Assembly (NCBI GenBank): GCA_030037645.1
Contig: JASHQI010000186.1
Coordinates: forward strand, 1 to 64,000
Direction of reading: 5' to 3'
Length of the DNA: 64,000 nucleotides
Origin: Xanthobacteraceae bacterium
GTDB lineage: Bacteria > Pseudomonadota > Alphaproteobacteria > Rhizobiales > Xanthobacteraceae
In this document: piece after piece, positions 47,492 to 56,394 of the stretch
How the letters are laid out: each line of letters starts with the position of its first letter
How positions within the stretch are numbered: the first letter of the stretch is position 1
The notes under the pieces: model-generated
Told to the model about the DNA's origin: nothing
The model's database searches: none
Seen by the model: only the letters and a program-made list of their open reading frames with translations
Made by a program: the position numbers and the translations under genes

Positions 47492-49447
47492 TTGAAGAAA
47501 TCAAGATTTCACCTGAGTGGAGCGCCAAAGCAGTTTGGGCAGCCGCAACGGCCGAGCATATCGCCGCTGGCATCCTCATTTGCCGAAGCCTTGGCGCGAC
47601 ATCAAGCCGGCCGATTGGCGGATGCGGAACGGATTTATAATCAAATCCTTGCAACACGCCCCGATCATTTTGACGCCCGGCATTTGCTGGGCGTCGCTTT
47701 TTTACAGCGCGGCAATCATTCGGAGGCCCTTCGGCAAATTGATCTCGCGCTGAGGAAGAATGCCAACAATGCTCCTGCCCTCAACAATCGCGGTGTGGCG
47801 CTCCAGGAGCTGAAGAGGCCCGAGGAGGCGCTGGCAAGCTTCGACCGCGCGCTTGCTTTGCGGCCGGACTATGTCGAGGCGCACTGCAATCGAGCCAATA
47901 CGTTGAAGGAGCTAAAGCGTTTCGTCCAGGCACTGGCAAGCTACGACCGCGCGCTCGCTTTGCGGCCGGACTACGCTGAGGCGCACTCCAATCGTGGGGC
48001 CACGCTGCACGAGCAGAAGCGGTTCGAAGAGTCGCTGTCGAGCTGCGACCGCGCCCTCATGCTGCGGCCTAACTACCCCGAGGCGCACTGCAATCGAGCC
48101 AATGCCCTGCATGGCCTGAAGCGTTTCGAGGAAGCCCTGTCGGCCTACGATCGCGCAATTGCGCTGCGGCCAGACTACGTCGAGGCGCATTCAAACCGGG
48201 GCAGCACCCTCTACGAGCTGTATCGGTTCGACGAAGCATTGGCGAGTTACGATCGCGCACTCACGTTACGACCGGATTTCGCCGAGGCGCATTCCAATCG
48301 CGGCAACTCCTTGCAAGAGCTGAGGCGGTTCGATGAGGCACTGCAAAACTACGACCGCGCGATCGCGCTGCGACCAGACTTTGCCGCGGCACACTCCAAT
48401 CGGGGCAGCGCTTTGAGGGAGCTAAATCGGTACGCGGAGGCGCTCGCGTGCTTTGACCGTGCGCTTGCGCTGCAGCCGGGCTTTGCCGATGCACATTTCA
48501 ATGCAGCACTGTGCCGAATGCTGAACGGCGATCTTCGGCCCGGCTGGGACGAATACGAATGGAGATGGGAAACCGATCAACTGAAGGGCGAAAAGCGAAA
48601 TTTCGCACAACCGCAATGGACCGGGTCGAATGAGATCGAGGGCAAAACCATTCTTCTCCACGCGGAGCAGGGTCTTGGCGACACGATCCAGTTTTGCCGC
48701 TACGTCCGGCAGGTCGCCGAGCGCGCCGAGCGCGTGATTCTGGAAGTCCAGAAGCCGCTGCAGGAGCTGCTGGGCACGTTGCCGGGCGCCACACAAGTCA
48801 TATCAAGAGGCGACCCACTGCCCGATTTCGATATGCATTGTCCATTGCTGAGCCTGCCGTTGGCCTTCGCGACACAGCTAGAGACGATCCCGGCGGTCAC
48901 GCCGTACCTCGTGGTAGTCGAGACCAAGAGGAATGTATGGGACCATCGTCTCGGCAAGCGCGAAAAGCCCAGAGTCGGCTTGGTATGGGCGGGTGATCCG
49001 CGGAAGCGGCTGCCTAACGCAAATCGGATCGACCGCCAGCGAAGTATCGAATTTGATCGGCTGGCGCCGCTTTTTGAGGTCACCGAATGCGAATTCTACA
49101 GCCTGCAGAAGGGCGACCATGCTGTCGCTCAACTGCAGCGAAGTCCTCTGCGTGATCGTGTGATCGACTGGAGCAAAGACTTCCACGACTTTTCGGATAC
49201 GGCCGCGCTGATCGATAATTTGGACTTGGTCATTGCCGTGGACACGTCCGTGGCGCATCTCGCCGGCGCGCTTGGCAAGCCGCTTTGGCTGCTTAACCGT
49301 TACAACACCTGTTGGCGCTGGCTGCTCGATCGCACCGACAGCCCATGGTATCCGACTGCGCGCTTGTTTCGGCAGGATGAAACGCGGGAATGGGATCAGG
49401 TCATCGCGCGTGTCGCACTCGCATTGCAGGATCACGTTCGTGGATGA
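47492..49447 (+). CDS. TPR-repeat glycosyltransferase (FlmG-like architecture), TTG start
   Basis: ~9 consecutive 34-aa TPRs; C-term KTILLHAEQGLGDTIQFCRYV...DTSVAHLAGALGKPLWLLNRYNTCWRWLLDRTDSPWYPTARLFRQ. Confidence 0.85.
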   Translation: MKKSRFHLSGAPKQFGQPQRPSISPLASSFAEALARHQAGRLADAERIYNQILATRPDHFDARHLLGVAFLQRGNHSEALRQIDLALRKNANNAPALNNRGVALQELKRPEEALASFDRALALRPDYVEAHCNRANTLKELKRFVQALASYDRALALRPDYAEAHSNRGATLHEQKRFEESLSSCDRALMLRPNYPEAHCNRANALHGLKRFEEALSAYDRAIALRPDYVEAHSNRGSTLYELYRFDEALASYDRALTLRPDFAEAHSNRGNSLQELRRFDEALQNYDRAIALRPDFAAAHSNRGSALRELNRYAEALACFDRALALQPGFADAHFNAALCRMLNGDLRPGWDEYEWRWETDQLKGEKRNFAQPQWTGSNEIEGKTILLHAEQGLGDTIQFCRYVRQVAERAERVILEVQKPLQELLGTLPGATQVISRGDPLPDFDMHCPLLSLPLAFATQLETIPAVTPYLVVVETKRNVWDHRLGKREKPRVGLVWAGDPRKRLPNANRIDRQRSIEFDRLAPLFEVTECEFYSLQKGDHAVAQLQRSPLRDRVIDWSKDFHDFSDTAALIDNLDLVIAVDTSVAHLAGALGKPLWLLNRYNTCWRWLLDRTDSPWYPTARLFRQDETREWDQVIARVALALQDHVRG

Positions 49448-49544
49448 TCCCCAAAAATCCGCAACGCACCGCATTCGCACTTAAACTCGGTGGCGCGAGA
49501 TTCGATACCGGGAACCGATCGGTATCGATTCTGCCGCCGCGCTC

Positions 49545-52052
49545 TCAACGGCGACGACACGCTACCTCGGCGAGTTCGCCGCGCAGCCGCTCTAGTAACT
49601 CGTCCCAGTCGCCGATTGACCTTTGCCGGAATATACGCATCGTCGGATACCATGGGCTGTCGGTGCGATCGAGCAGCCAGCGAAAATCGGGAGAGTACGG
49701 CAACAGCAACGCGACAGCCTTGCCCATCGCGCCAGCCAGATGCGCAACCGAAGTGTCGACTGCGACGACCAGGTCGAGCACTGCGACAACCGCGGCGGTA
49801 TCGGCAAAATCGGTAAATTCGCTGCCGAGCTGGCTCACCCCGTGATCGCGCAAGACGGCCGCCTGCGCGTCGCTCACTTCTTTCTGCACACTGATGAAAT
49901 CGAGGCCCGGAACGGATAGCACGCTTGTCAAACGATCAAACGGCAGCGAGCGATTGCGGTCGTTCATGTGCACCCGGGTACCTGCCCAGCACAATCCAAT
50001 GCGCGGCCGCCCATTCTGCGGCAGCCGCGGCCACCAGCTATCGGCATACTCCTGGAACGGGCGCAGATAAGGAACGTTCGCCGGCACCGTGGCAAGTTCC
50101 GTTCCGAACGCCAGCGGCAGGCTCAGCATTGGACAACGCAGGTCAAAATCCGGCAACAAATCGCCATCGGTGAAAACTCCGGAAATGTCCGGCACCGACC
50201 ACATCAGCGTTTTGAGCGGTGGCTGCACCACGAGCAGGACTTTTGCCCCGAGCGCGGCAACGAGTGGCGCATAGCGCACGAACTGAATCGTGTCGCCAAA
50301 GCCCTGTTCGGCATGAAGCAGAATCGTCTTCCCCTTTAGGTCCTTTTCTCCATCCCAGATCGGTTGACGATAGTCGCCGAGCTGCAACGCCAGGTCCTTT
50401 CTCTTCCAGCGATACTCGTACTGCTTCCAACCCTCATGGAAATCGCCTAAGCACAAGCGCGCGATCGCGGAGTTGAAATTCGCATCGGCATGGTCCGGCT
50501 CGAGCGCCAGCACCTCGGCGTAGCTGGCGAGCGCCTCCTCCACGCGCCGTTGCTTGAGAAAAGCATTGCCGCGATTGACATGCGCGGCAATGTCGTGCGG
50601 CGCGACGGCAAGCGCTTTTTCGTAACAGGCGAACGCTTCGTCGAATCGATTCAATTCGGCAAGCGCCGCGCCCCGGTCAGAGAGCACCGATGCGTAGTCC
50701 GGCTTGATCGCGAGCGCCGTGTCGTAATTCTCCAACGCCTCAGCGTAGCGCCTATCACGGATAAAAGCTTTTCCACGATTGATCCAAGCGATGACATTGT
50801 CGGGCTCTCTGGCAACGATGTTATCAAAGATCGTGCGAGCCTCGCCGATCCGATCAAGGTCCAGCAGAATTACGCCACGATTGATCTGGATGTCGGTCCG
50901 CTCCGGCGCCGCCGCCAGCGCCGCGTCGTAGCTTGCCAGAGCCTCCTCAGCACGCCCGAGCTTGCCGAGGATAACGCCGCGGACAGTGAGCGTGTCGGGC
51001 CGCACAGGGTCCTTCGTCAGGATCTTGTCGCATGCCCCAAGCGCTTCCTCGAGGCGATCCAGCATCATCAGCAAACCAACTCTACCGTGTTGCGATCTAA
51101 GATCATTCGGATCGATCGCGAGCGCGCGGTCGTAGAATGGCAGCGCCTCGCCAGGCCGCTCCAGCGTCATCAACGCGAGAATGAGATTGTTGAGTGCATC
51201 GAGGCGTTGCGGCTCGAACGCAAGCACCCGCTCATAGCTCGCGCGCGCCTCCTCCGCTCTGTCGAGCCCTAACAAGGCGTTGCCGCGATTGTAAAGCGCA
51301 TCGGTGTAATCGGGTCTTTCGGCAAGCGCACGTTCGCAACTTTGCAACGCTTCCTGGTACTGCCGAAGCTCCACAAGCACGACGCTGCGATTGTTGAGTA
51401 CTTCGGTGTGGTCCGGTTCGATCGCGAGAGCGGCGTCATAGGCGGAAAGCGCCTCTTCCGGTCGCTTGAGCGCGCAGAGCGCGACGCCGCGCAGGTTGAG
51501 CGCCGCAACGTGGCGCGGTCGCAGTGTCAACGCCTTGGCGTAGTCGGAAAGAGCCTCTTCGTGCCGATCGACCGCACAGAGCGTATTGCCCCGATTACAA
51601 AGTGCATCGATATGATTTGGCGCAAGGATGAGTGCGCGGTCATAGCTCGCCAGAGCTTCCGTGTATCTTCCCAGTCCCTTCAGCGCGTTGCCGCGATTGT
51701 AATGCGTGCTGGCATCGCTTCCGTGTATCGTCAATACTTTGTCGAAATTTTCCAGCGCCTCCTGGTGACGCTTGAGTGCATCAAGAATGACGCCGTAATT
51801 CGTCAGCGCGCTCACCGATCCCGGCTCTGCCTTGAGCGCAGCTGCTACCAGCCGAAGAGCCTCCACCGATCGACCTTGTTGGTGTTTGAGCACTCCGCCG
51901 AGGTGCAGCGCATCGAAGTTGTGCGGATCGCTCGCGAGGACGCAATCGTAGAGCCGCTCCGCTTCCTTGAGTTGCCCGTGCTGGTGCAGCGCCAGCGCCT
52001 GGTCGATGAGGCGCGAGGTTTGCGCCCGCTTCGCCGTTGCGTCCTTCACCAT
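49545..52052 (-). CDS. TPR-repeat glycosyltransferase (FlmG-like architecture), 835 aa
   Basis: ~14 TPRs; KTILLHAEQGFGDTIQFVRYAPLV...DTSVAHLAGAMGKAVALLLPYSPDFRWLLDRTDSPWYPTMRIFRQ. Confidence 0.85.
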   Translation of the reverse strand: MVKDATAKRAQTSRLIDQALALHQHGQLKEAERLYDCVLASDPHNFDALHLGGVLKHQQGRSVEALRLVAAALKAEPGSVSALTNYGVILDALKRHQEALENFDKVLTIHGSDASTHYNRGNALKGLGRYTEALASYDRALILAPNHIDALCNRGNTLCAVDRHEEALSDYAKALTLRPRHVAALNLRGVALCALKRPEEALSAYDAALAIEPDHTEVLNNRSVVLVELRQYQEALQSCERALAERPDYTDALYNRGNALLGLDRAEEARASYERVLAFEPQRLDALNNLILALMTLERPGEALPFYDRALAIDPNDLRSQHGRVGLLMMLDRLEEALGACDKILTKDPVRPDTLTVRGVILGKLGRAEEALASYDAALAAAPERTDIQINRGVILLDLDRIGEARTIFDNIVAREPDNVIAWINRGKAFIRDRRYAEALENYDTALAIKPDYASVLSDRGAALAELNRFDEAFACYEKALAVAPHDIAAHVNRGNAFLKQRRVEEALASYAEVLALEPDHADANFNSAIARLCLGDFHEGWKQYEYRWKRKDLALQLGDYRQPIWDGEKDLKGKTILLHAEQGFGDTIQFVRYAPLVAALGAKVLLVVQPPLKTLMWSVPDISGVFTDGDLLPDFDLRCPMLSLPLAFGTELATVPANVPYLRPFQEYADSWWPRLPQNGRPRIGLCWAGTRVHMNDRNRSLPFDRLTSVLSVPGLDFISVQKEVSDAQAAVLRDHGVSQLGSEFTDFADTAAVVAVLDLVVAVDTSVAHLAGAMGKAVALLLPYSPDFRWLLDRTDSPWYPTMRIFRQRSIGDWDELLERLRGELAEVACRRR

Positions 52053-52230
52053 CCCGGACCCATGTCGGCCGTGATCGATCTCAGCCAGCCCGGAAACGCC
52101 GGCGGTCGCTGCTGCGAAAGTCGGGCAAGATGGTTAACCAAGCGTAAATCCGCACGACGAGAACACCGGATATTAACTGTGCGCTGGCATCAATGGCTGG
52201 TCACGCGACAAGAGTGCCCGGCCAATTCCC

Positions 52231-53082
52231 ATGAGCGTCAGCAGCATTTCGTTCTACCAGCAGGATCAAAGTTACTGGCAGAATCAGCAGTCCTGGAGCC
52301 AGGCTGAGTCGGCTGACAACTCGCTCATCAACACGATCGGACAGGCCGAGGTCACCCAGGCGAAGGGCCTCGCCAGCATCGCCAACCAGACAGCTTTGAA
52401 CCGCGTCGACAACGAGATCACGGCCCTGGTGCAGAGTGTGCTATCGGGCAATTCAACGTCATCATCGTCGAGCAGTTCGACCGGGTCTTCCAATTCCAGC
52501 TCCAGCGGCTCTTCCTCCAGCTCTTCGGCCGCTCCGGCGACCGGAACCGGTACGGCGCCGCTCACGACGAGCACCCCGCTGTCCAGTCTCGGGATTCTTC
52601 CGGGAGGCACGATCACTGTCAGCGCCGGCGCCAATATGACGGTCTACACCTCGACGGGAAACGACACCGTCGCCGACCTCATCGACGCACTCAATGTGGA
52701 TCTCCCGACCAACGCGCAGGTGACCGCCTCGCTGAACAGCAAGGGCCAGTTGGTCATCACCGGCAGAAATACCACTGACACCTTCGTTGTGGGAGGCACC
52801 GGCATCGACGCCTCCGCTATCGGCTTCGGTATCGGGAACAATACATTTGAGCCGACCAAACCCTCTTCCAGTTCGTCCAATGCCTCCGGCACGTCGAGCT
52901 CTTCAGATTCCTCAAGCTCTTCAACGGCGTCCTCATCGACCGGAAGCAGCAATTCGTCGTCAAATTCGTCCACCACTGCCGCCCCGACCGACACGTCGCT
53001 GGCGCTTCAAACCTTCAGCACCGCGGCATCTATCCTATCTGCCGACGGCGTCGGCGGCACTTTGGTCGATATGCTGGCTTGA
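52231..53082 (+). CDS. Ser-rich protein with central flagellin-IN-like domain
   Basis: Poly-Ser/Gly/Asn tracts flank SSLGILPGGTITVSAGANMTVYTSTGNDTVADLIDALNVDLPTNAQVTASLNSKGQLVITGRNTTDTFVVGGTGIDASAIGFGIGNNTFEPT. Confidence 0.75.
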   Translation: MSVSSISFYQQDQSYWQNQQSWSQAESADNSLINTIGQAEVTQAKGLASIANQTALNRVDNEITALVQSVLSGNSTSSSSSSSTGSSNSSSSGSSSSSSAAPATGTGTAPLTTSTPLSSLGILPGGTITVSAGANMTVYTSTGNDTVADLIDALNVDLPTNAQVTASLNSKGQLVITGRNTTDTFVVGGTGIDASAIGFGIGNNTFEPTKPSSSSSNASGTSSSSDSSSSSTASSSTGSSNSSSNSSTTAAPTDTSLALQTFSTAASILSADGVGGTLVDMLA

Positions 53083-53091
53083 CCGGCGCGC

Positions 53092-53943
53092 CTACCCTAC
53101 CCCACGCGCGAGAAACGGCTCGGCGGAGGCGCCTGCAGGCGCGAACTGTGAAGACAGGTCGCCGCAAAACGTCATCGGGCCGACGTGATTGAGCTTGCTG
53201 CCGAGATCCGCCCAGATTTCGCCGCCGATATCGGTCCAGCGCTTGCAGAACGCAAAATCTTCGCTGAGATAGGTGCCGTCCTCAGCAATCATGCATTCGA
53301 ATAAAGCGAAGCGGTTATCGCTTGCGGCCGCGGCGTCGATTGAGTGATCGCGCTTATACTGAAGCTGCGGATATCGGACGCACATGCGCGCCAATGCTTG
53401 ACGCCGGATCATGAGAAAGCCGGTTCCAGCATAGCGGACTTTGACGAAGCCGTGTTGTTCGATCACCGCATTCGGATCATCGACTTCGAAGACATATCTC
53501 AATGCTGCTGCCTGTGGATTGAGACGGACAGTCTCAATTGTTTGCTGGACCTTATTCCAATCAAGCCGCTTGATCGGGTAGACGGCGGCACACATCTCGG
53601 CACCGCACTCGACCAGCCGCAACACTTGGTCCGGCTCAAAGCCGACGTCGGCGTCGATGAACAGCAGATGGGTCGCGCTTGCATCGTCGAGAAATTGCGA
53701 TACCAGGCTCGCTCGTGCCCGCGTTATAAGGGCATCGCTGTCCTTGAACAGCACCTTGAGGCTTACGCCCTTATAGGTTCGCAGACGCTTTTCCAGCTTG
53801 AGCAGCGATGCCGCGTAGATGACGGAAACCTGCCCGCCGAAGCAGGGCGTCGCAACGACGAGATTGACCCTCGTGGGTCCGGCGACCGCAGGCTCGCCCG
53901 CAGTGGCCGTGAGAGTCGTCGGTGTCGGAGAAGAACCGTGCAT
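53092..53943 (-). CDS. Glycosyltransferase, GT2-like
   Basis: NLVVATPCFGGQVSVIYAASLLKLEKRLRTYKGVSLKVLFKDSDALITRARASLVSQFLDDASATHLLFIDADVGFEPDQVLRL. Confidence 0.78.
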   Translation of the reverse strand: MHGSSPTPTTLTATAGEPAVAGPTRVNLVVATPCFGGQVSVIYAASLLKLEKRLRTYKGVSLKVLFKDSDALITRARASLVSQFLDDASATHLLFIDADVGFEPDQVLRLVECGAEMCAAVYPIKRLDWNKVQQTIETVRLNPQAAALRYVFEVDDPNAVIEQHGFVKVRYAGTGFLMIRRQALARMCVRYPQLQYKRDHSIDAAAASDNRFALFECMIAEDGTYLSEDFAFCKRWTDIGGEIWADLGSKLNHVGPMTFCGDLSSQFAPAGASAEPFLARGVG

Positions 53944-53998
53944 CGAATGAGCGCCTATAAAGCTTCAATTATGGTTAACCAATAGCAAACAAGAACGG

Positions 53999-54013
53999 TT
54001 AACGCCGGCTTAA
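53999..54013. promoter_or_regulatory. CtrA-type box TTAA-N7-TTAA
   Basis: ttaacgccggcttaa in the intergenic region between the GT gene and fliC. Confidence 0.65.
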
Positions 54014-54284
54014 GCCAAGGCGTGAAAGCCGCTGAATGCCGCGGAACTATTGCAGCCGCTACGTGGCGAAGATTGAAGCTGCCATGGGCGTCAAATCGCA
54101 CAAGGCGCAGAGTTTTGTTTGGAGAATCTGCGCCACAGCGCGAACTACGTAGATTTACGCGTCTTTAAGCGAAATACGGCAAAGCTTCGGCAGCCGATCG
54201 GGTTGATCGGACCATGCACTCGCCGGTACGGCACGTACGGCAAGTGCAAGCCAGTACGGCCTGTAACCAGAAGGGTACGCTACC

Positions 54285-55442
54285 ATGTCTGACATCACAC
54301 TGACCGCGGGCATTCGGCAGAACCTGCTGTCGCTTCAGCAAACCTCCGCCGACCTGACGACCACCCAGGAAGCGCTCGCCACCGGCAAATCGGTCAATTC
54401 GGCCGCCGACAACCCGAGCGCCTATTTCACCTCGCAGAATTTGACCAACACCGCGAACTCGCTGAGCGCCTTGCTCGACCAGATCGGTCAAGGCCAGCAG
54501 ACGATCAATGCGGCCACCAACGGCCTCACGGGCATCACCAGCCTGCTCCAGCAGGCGCTTTCTACGGTGCAGCAGGCGCAGCAGGCCAGCCAAAACGCGG
54601 CGACATACACCGGAACGGTCTCCGTCGGCAGCAGCACCGTCGGCACCGCGGCGACCGGCACTCTCAACATCCTGGTCGGCACGACCACTTACGGGGTCGC
54701 CGTCACGGCGGGCGAGACGTCGACGGGCATCGAAGCCGCGATCAATGCGGCGACCGGCCTCGGCGGCACCAACGGCGCTCTGACCGCAAGCGACAGCAAT
54801 GGTGACATCGTGCTGACCGCCAACTCGAACAGCACGAACTTCACGATTCTGGCCAATGCGACGTCGGAGGCCATCGGTTTGACGTCCGGCTCCACCAGCA
54901 CCGCCAATAATGTGGTGTGGCAAAACAGCACCACGCGCGGAACGCTGCAAACGAACTACAACGGGCTGTTGACGCAAATCAACGAGCTCGCCAACGACGC
55001 GTCGTACAACGGCGTCAACCTGCTCACCGGCAACGATCTACAGATCGACTTTAATGCCTCCGGATCGAGCTCGTTGACCATCGACGGCGTAACCGACAAT
55101 TACGCGGGCCTTGGCCTGGCGTCGATTAGCGGCAGCGCTAGCGGATCGTTCCAGGACGACAGCGCGCTCAGCACGGCTGTCACGAACATCAACAGCGCGA
55201 TCACGCAGGTGCAAACCCAGACCGAGACGTTCGGCACCAATTCAGGCGTCATCGGAACCCGTCAGACGTTTGAGACCAACATGATCAACACGCTGCAGAC
55301 GGGAGCCAGTAACCTGGTGGTGGCGGACCAGAACGAGGAAAGCGCCGACCTGTTGACCGAGCAAACCCAGCAGCAACTGGAAATCTCCGCACTGTCCATC
55401 GCCAACCAGGCGAACCAGTCGGTGCTCAAGTTGTTCAGCTAA
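54285..55442 (+). CDS. fliC: Flagellin
   Basis: N-term ITLTAGIRQNLLSLQQTSADLTTTQEALATGKSVNSAADNPSAYFTSQNL and C-term ESADLLTEQTQQQLEISALSIANQANQSVLKLFS. Confidence 0.96.
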   Translation: MSDITLTAGIRQNLLSLQQTSADLTTTQEALATGKSVNSAADNPSAYFTSQNLTNTANSLSALLDQIGQGQQTINAATNGLTGITSLLQQALSTVQQAQQASQNAATYTGTVSVGSSTVGTAATGTLNILVGTTTYGVAVTAGETSTGIEAAINAATGLGGTNGALTASDSNGDIVLTANSNSTNFTILANATSEAIGLTSGSTSTANNVVWQNSTTRGTLQTNYNGLLTQINELANDASYNGVNLLTGNDLQIDFNASGSSSLTIDGVTDNYAGLGLASISGSASGSFQDDSALSTAVTNINSAITQVQTQTETFGTNSGVIGTRQTFETNMINTLQTGASNLVVADQNEESADLLTEQTQQQLEISALSIANQANQSVLKLFS

Positions 55443-55470
55443 CGTCTATCTGGTACAGGCCAAAGACGAG

Positions 55471-55501
55471 GGCGGCGGGGCGAAAGCTCCGCCGCTTTTT
55501 T
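55471..55501 (+). terminator. Rho-independent terminator after fliC
   Basis: gcggcgg...ccgccgc stem followed by TTTTTT. Confidence 0.85.
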
Positions 55502-55606
55502 CATCTCGTCGCTCGCCGCCGTGTCCCATTGCCTATTGAGCGTGAGGCACGCGGTTAGCCCGACTTTAACCGGCATCCGCAACCATCGCCTGGCTGGGGC
55601 AGGGTT

Positions 55607-56353
55607 TTGAATGTGGCTCTCAAGCTCGAACTCAAGCCAAACGAACGCGTCATCCTCGGCGACTGCGTCGTGACCAACGGCGCTCAGCGCACGCGTCTCT
55701 CGATCGAAGGGGCGGCTCCAATTCTGCGCGAGAAAGACATCATCACGCCGGACCAAGCCGATTCACTCGCGAAGCGCATCTATCTCGCGGTGCAGCTTAT
55801 GTACACGTCAAAGCGTCCGCAGGAGCATCGTGCTTCGTATTTTCGGCTGGCACGTGAAATGCTGAAGAAGGCGCCCGACGCCCGGCCTTACGTCGAAGGT
55901 ATCAATAATCGAATCTTAACAGGCGACCTGTACAAAGCCTTAAAGGAAACGCGCAAGCTGATTGCCTACGAAGAGGGGGTGCTCAACATGCAATATGCCA
56001 GCAAGGCCTACGCAAAAATCGCCAAGGAAACGGCTTCTCCGCGCGAACTGGAAGCGGGCCTGCTGCTAAAGGCCGCCGCAAAACTGCAGGCAGTGCATGA
56101 CTCCTGGCAGGACAGGCCGAGCGGCCTCGACGACGCCCTGATGTATAACCGCAGGCTTTGGCTGGTATTTATCGACGCCGTGTCCAGGAGCGACAGCAAG
56201 TTGCCGGTCACGATCCGCGACAATGTCATCAAGCTCGGCGCTTTCGTCATGGGCGAGACGTTCTCACTGATGACCAAGCCAAAACCGAAGCACTTAAAAA
56301 CGATCATCAAAATCAATCGCGGCATCGCCGCCGGCTTGCGCAGCAGAGCCTAA
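55607..56353 (+). CDS. FlbT-FlaF fusion protein (flagellin translation/biosynthesis regulators)
   Basis: Residues 1-127 FlbT-like (ALKLELKPNERVILGDCVVTNGAQRTRLSIEG...NNRILTGDLYKALKETRKLIAYEE), residues 128-248 FlaF-like (MQYASKAYAKIAKETASPRELEAGLLLKAAAKLQAVHDSW...NVIKLGAFVMGETFSLMTKPKPKHLKTIIKINRGIAAGL), no stop between. Confidence 0.85.
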   Translation: MNVALKLELKPNERVILGDCVVTNGAQRTRLSIEGAAPILREKDIITPDQADSLAKRIYLAVQLMYTSKRPQEHRASYFRLAREMLKKAPDARPYVEGINNRILTGDLYKALKETRKLIAYEEGVLNMQYASKAYAKIAKETASPRELEAGLLLKAAAKLQAVHDSWQDRPSGLDDALMYNRRLWLVFIDAVSRSDSKLPVTIRDNVIKLGAFVMGETFSLMTKPKPKHLKTIIKINRGIAAGLRSRA

Positions 56354-56394
56354 CCGCCTGCGCAGCGTAGCCTAGCCGCCGATTTGCCGTTGTA

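Noticed and set aside
47776-48490. Regularly spaced ~102-bp repeats considered as a CRISPR-like array
   Set aside because: Repeats are exactly 34 codons, in frame, and encode canonical TPR units; no spacer/repeat alternation or cas genes.
52444-52530. Poly-Ser tract considered as non-coding low complexity
   Set aside because: The frame stays open with a conserved domain on the far side, so the tract is part of a real protein.
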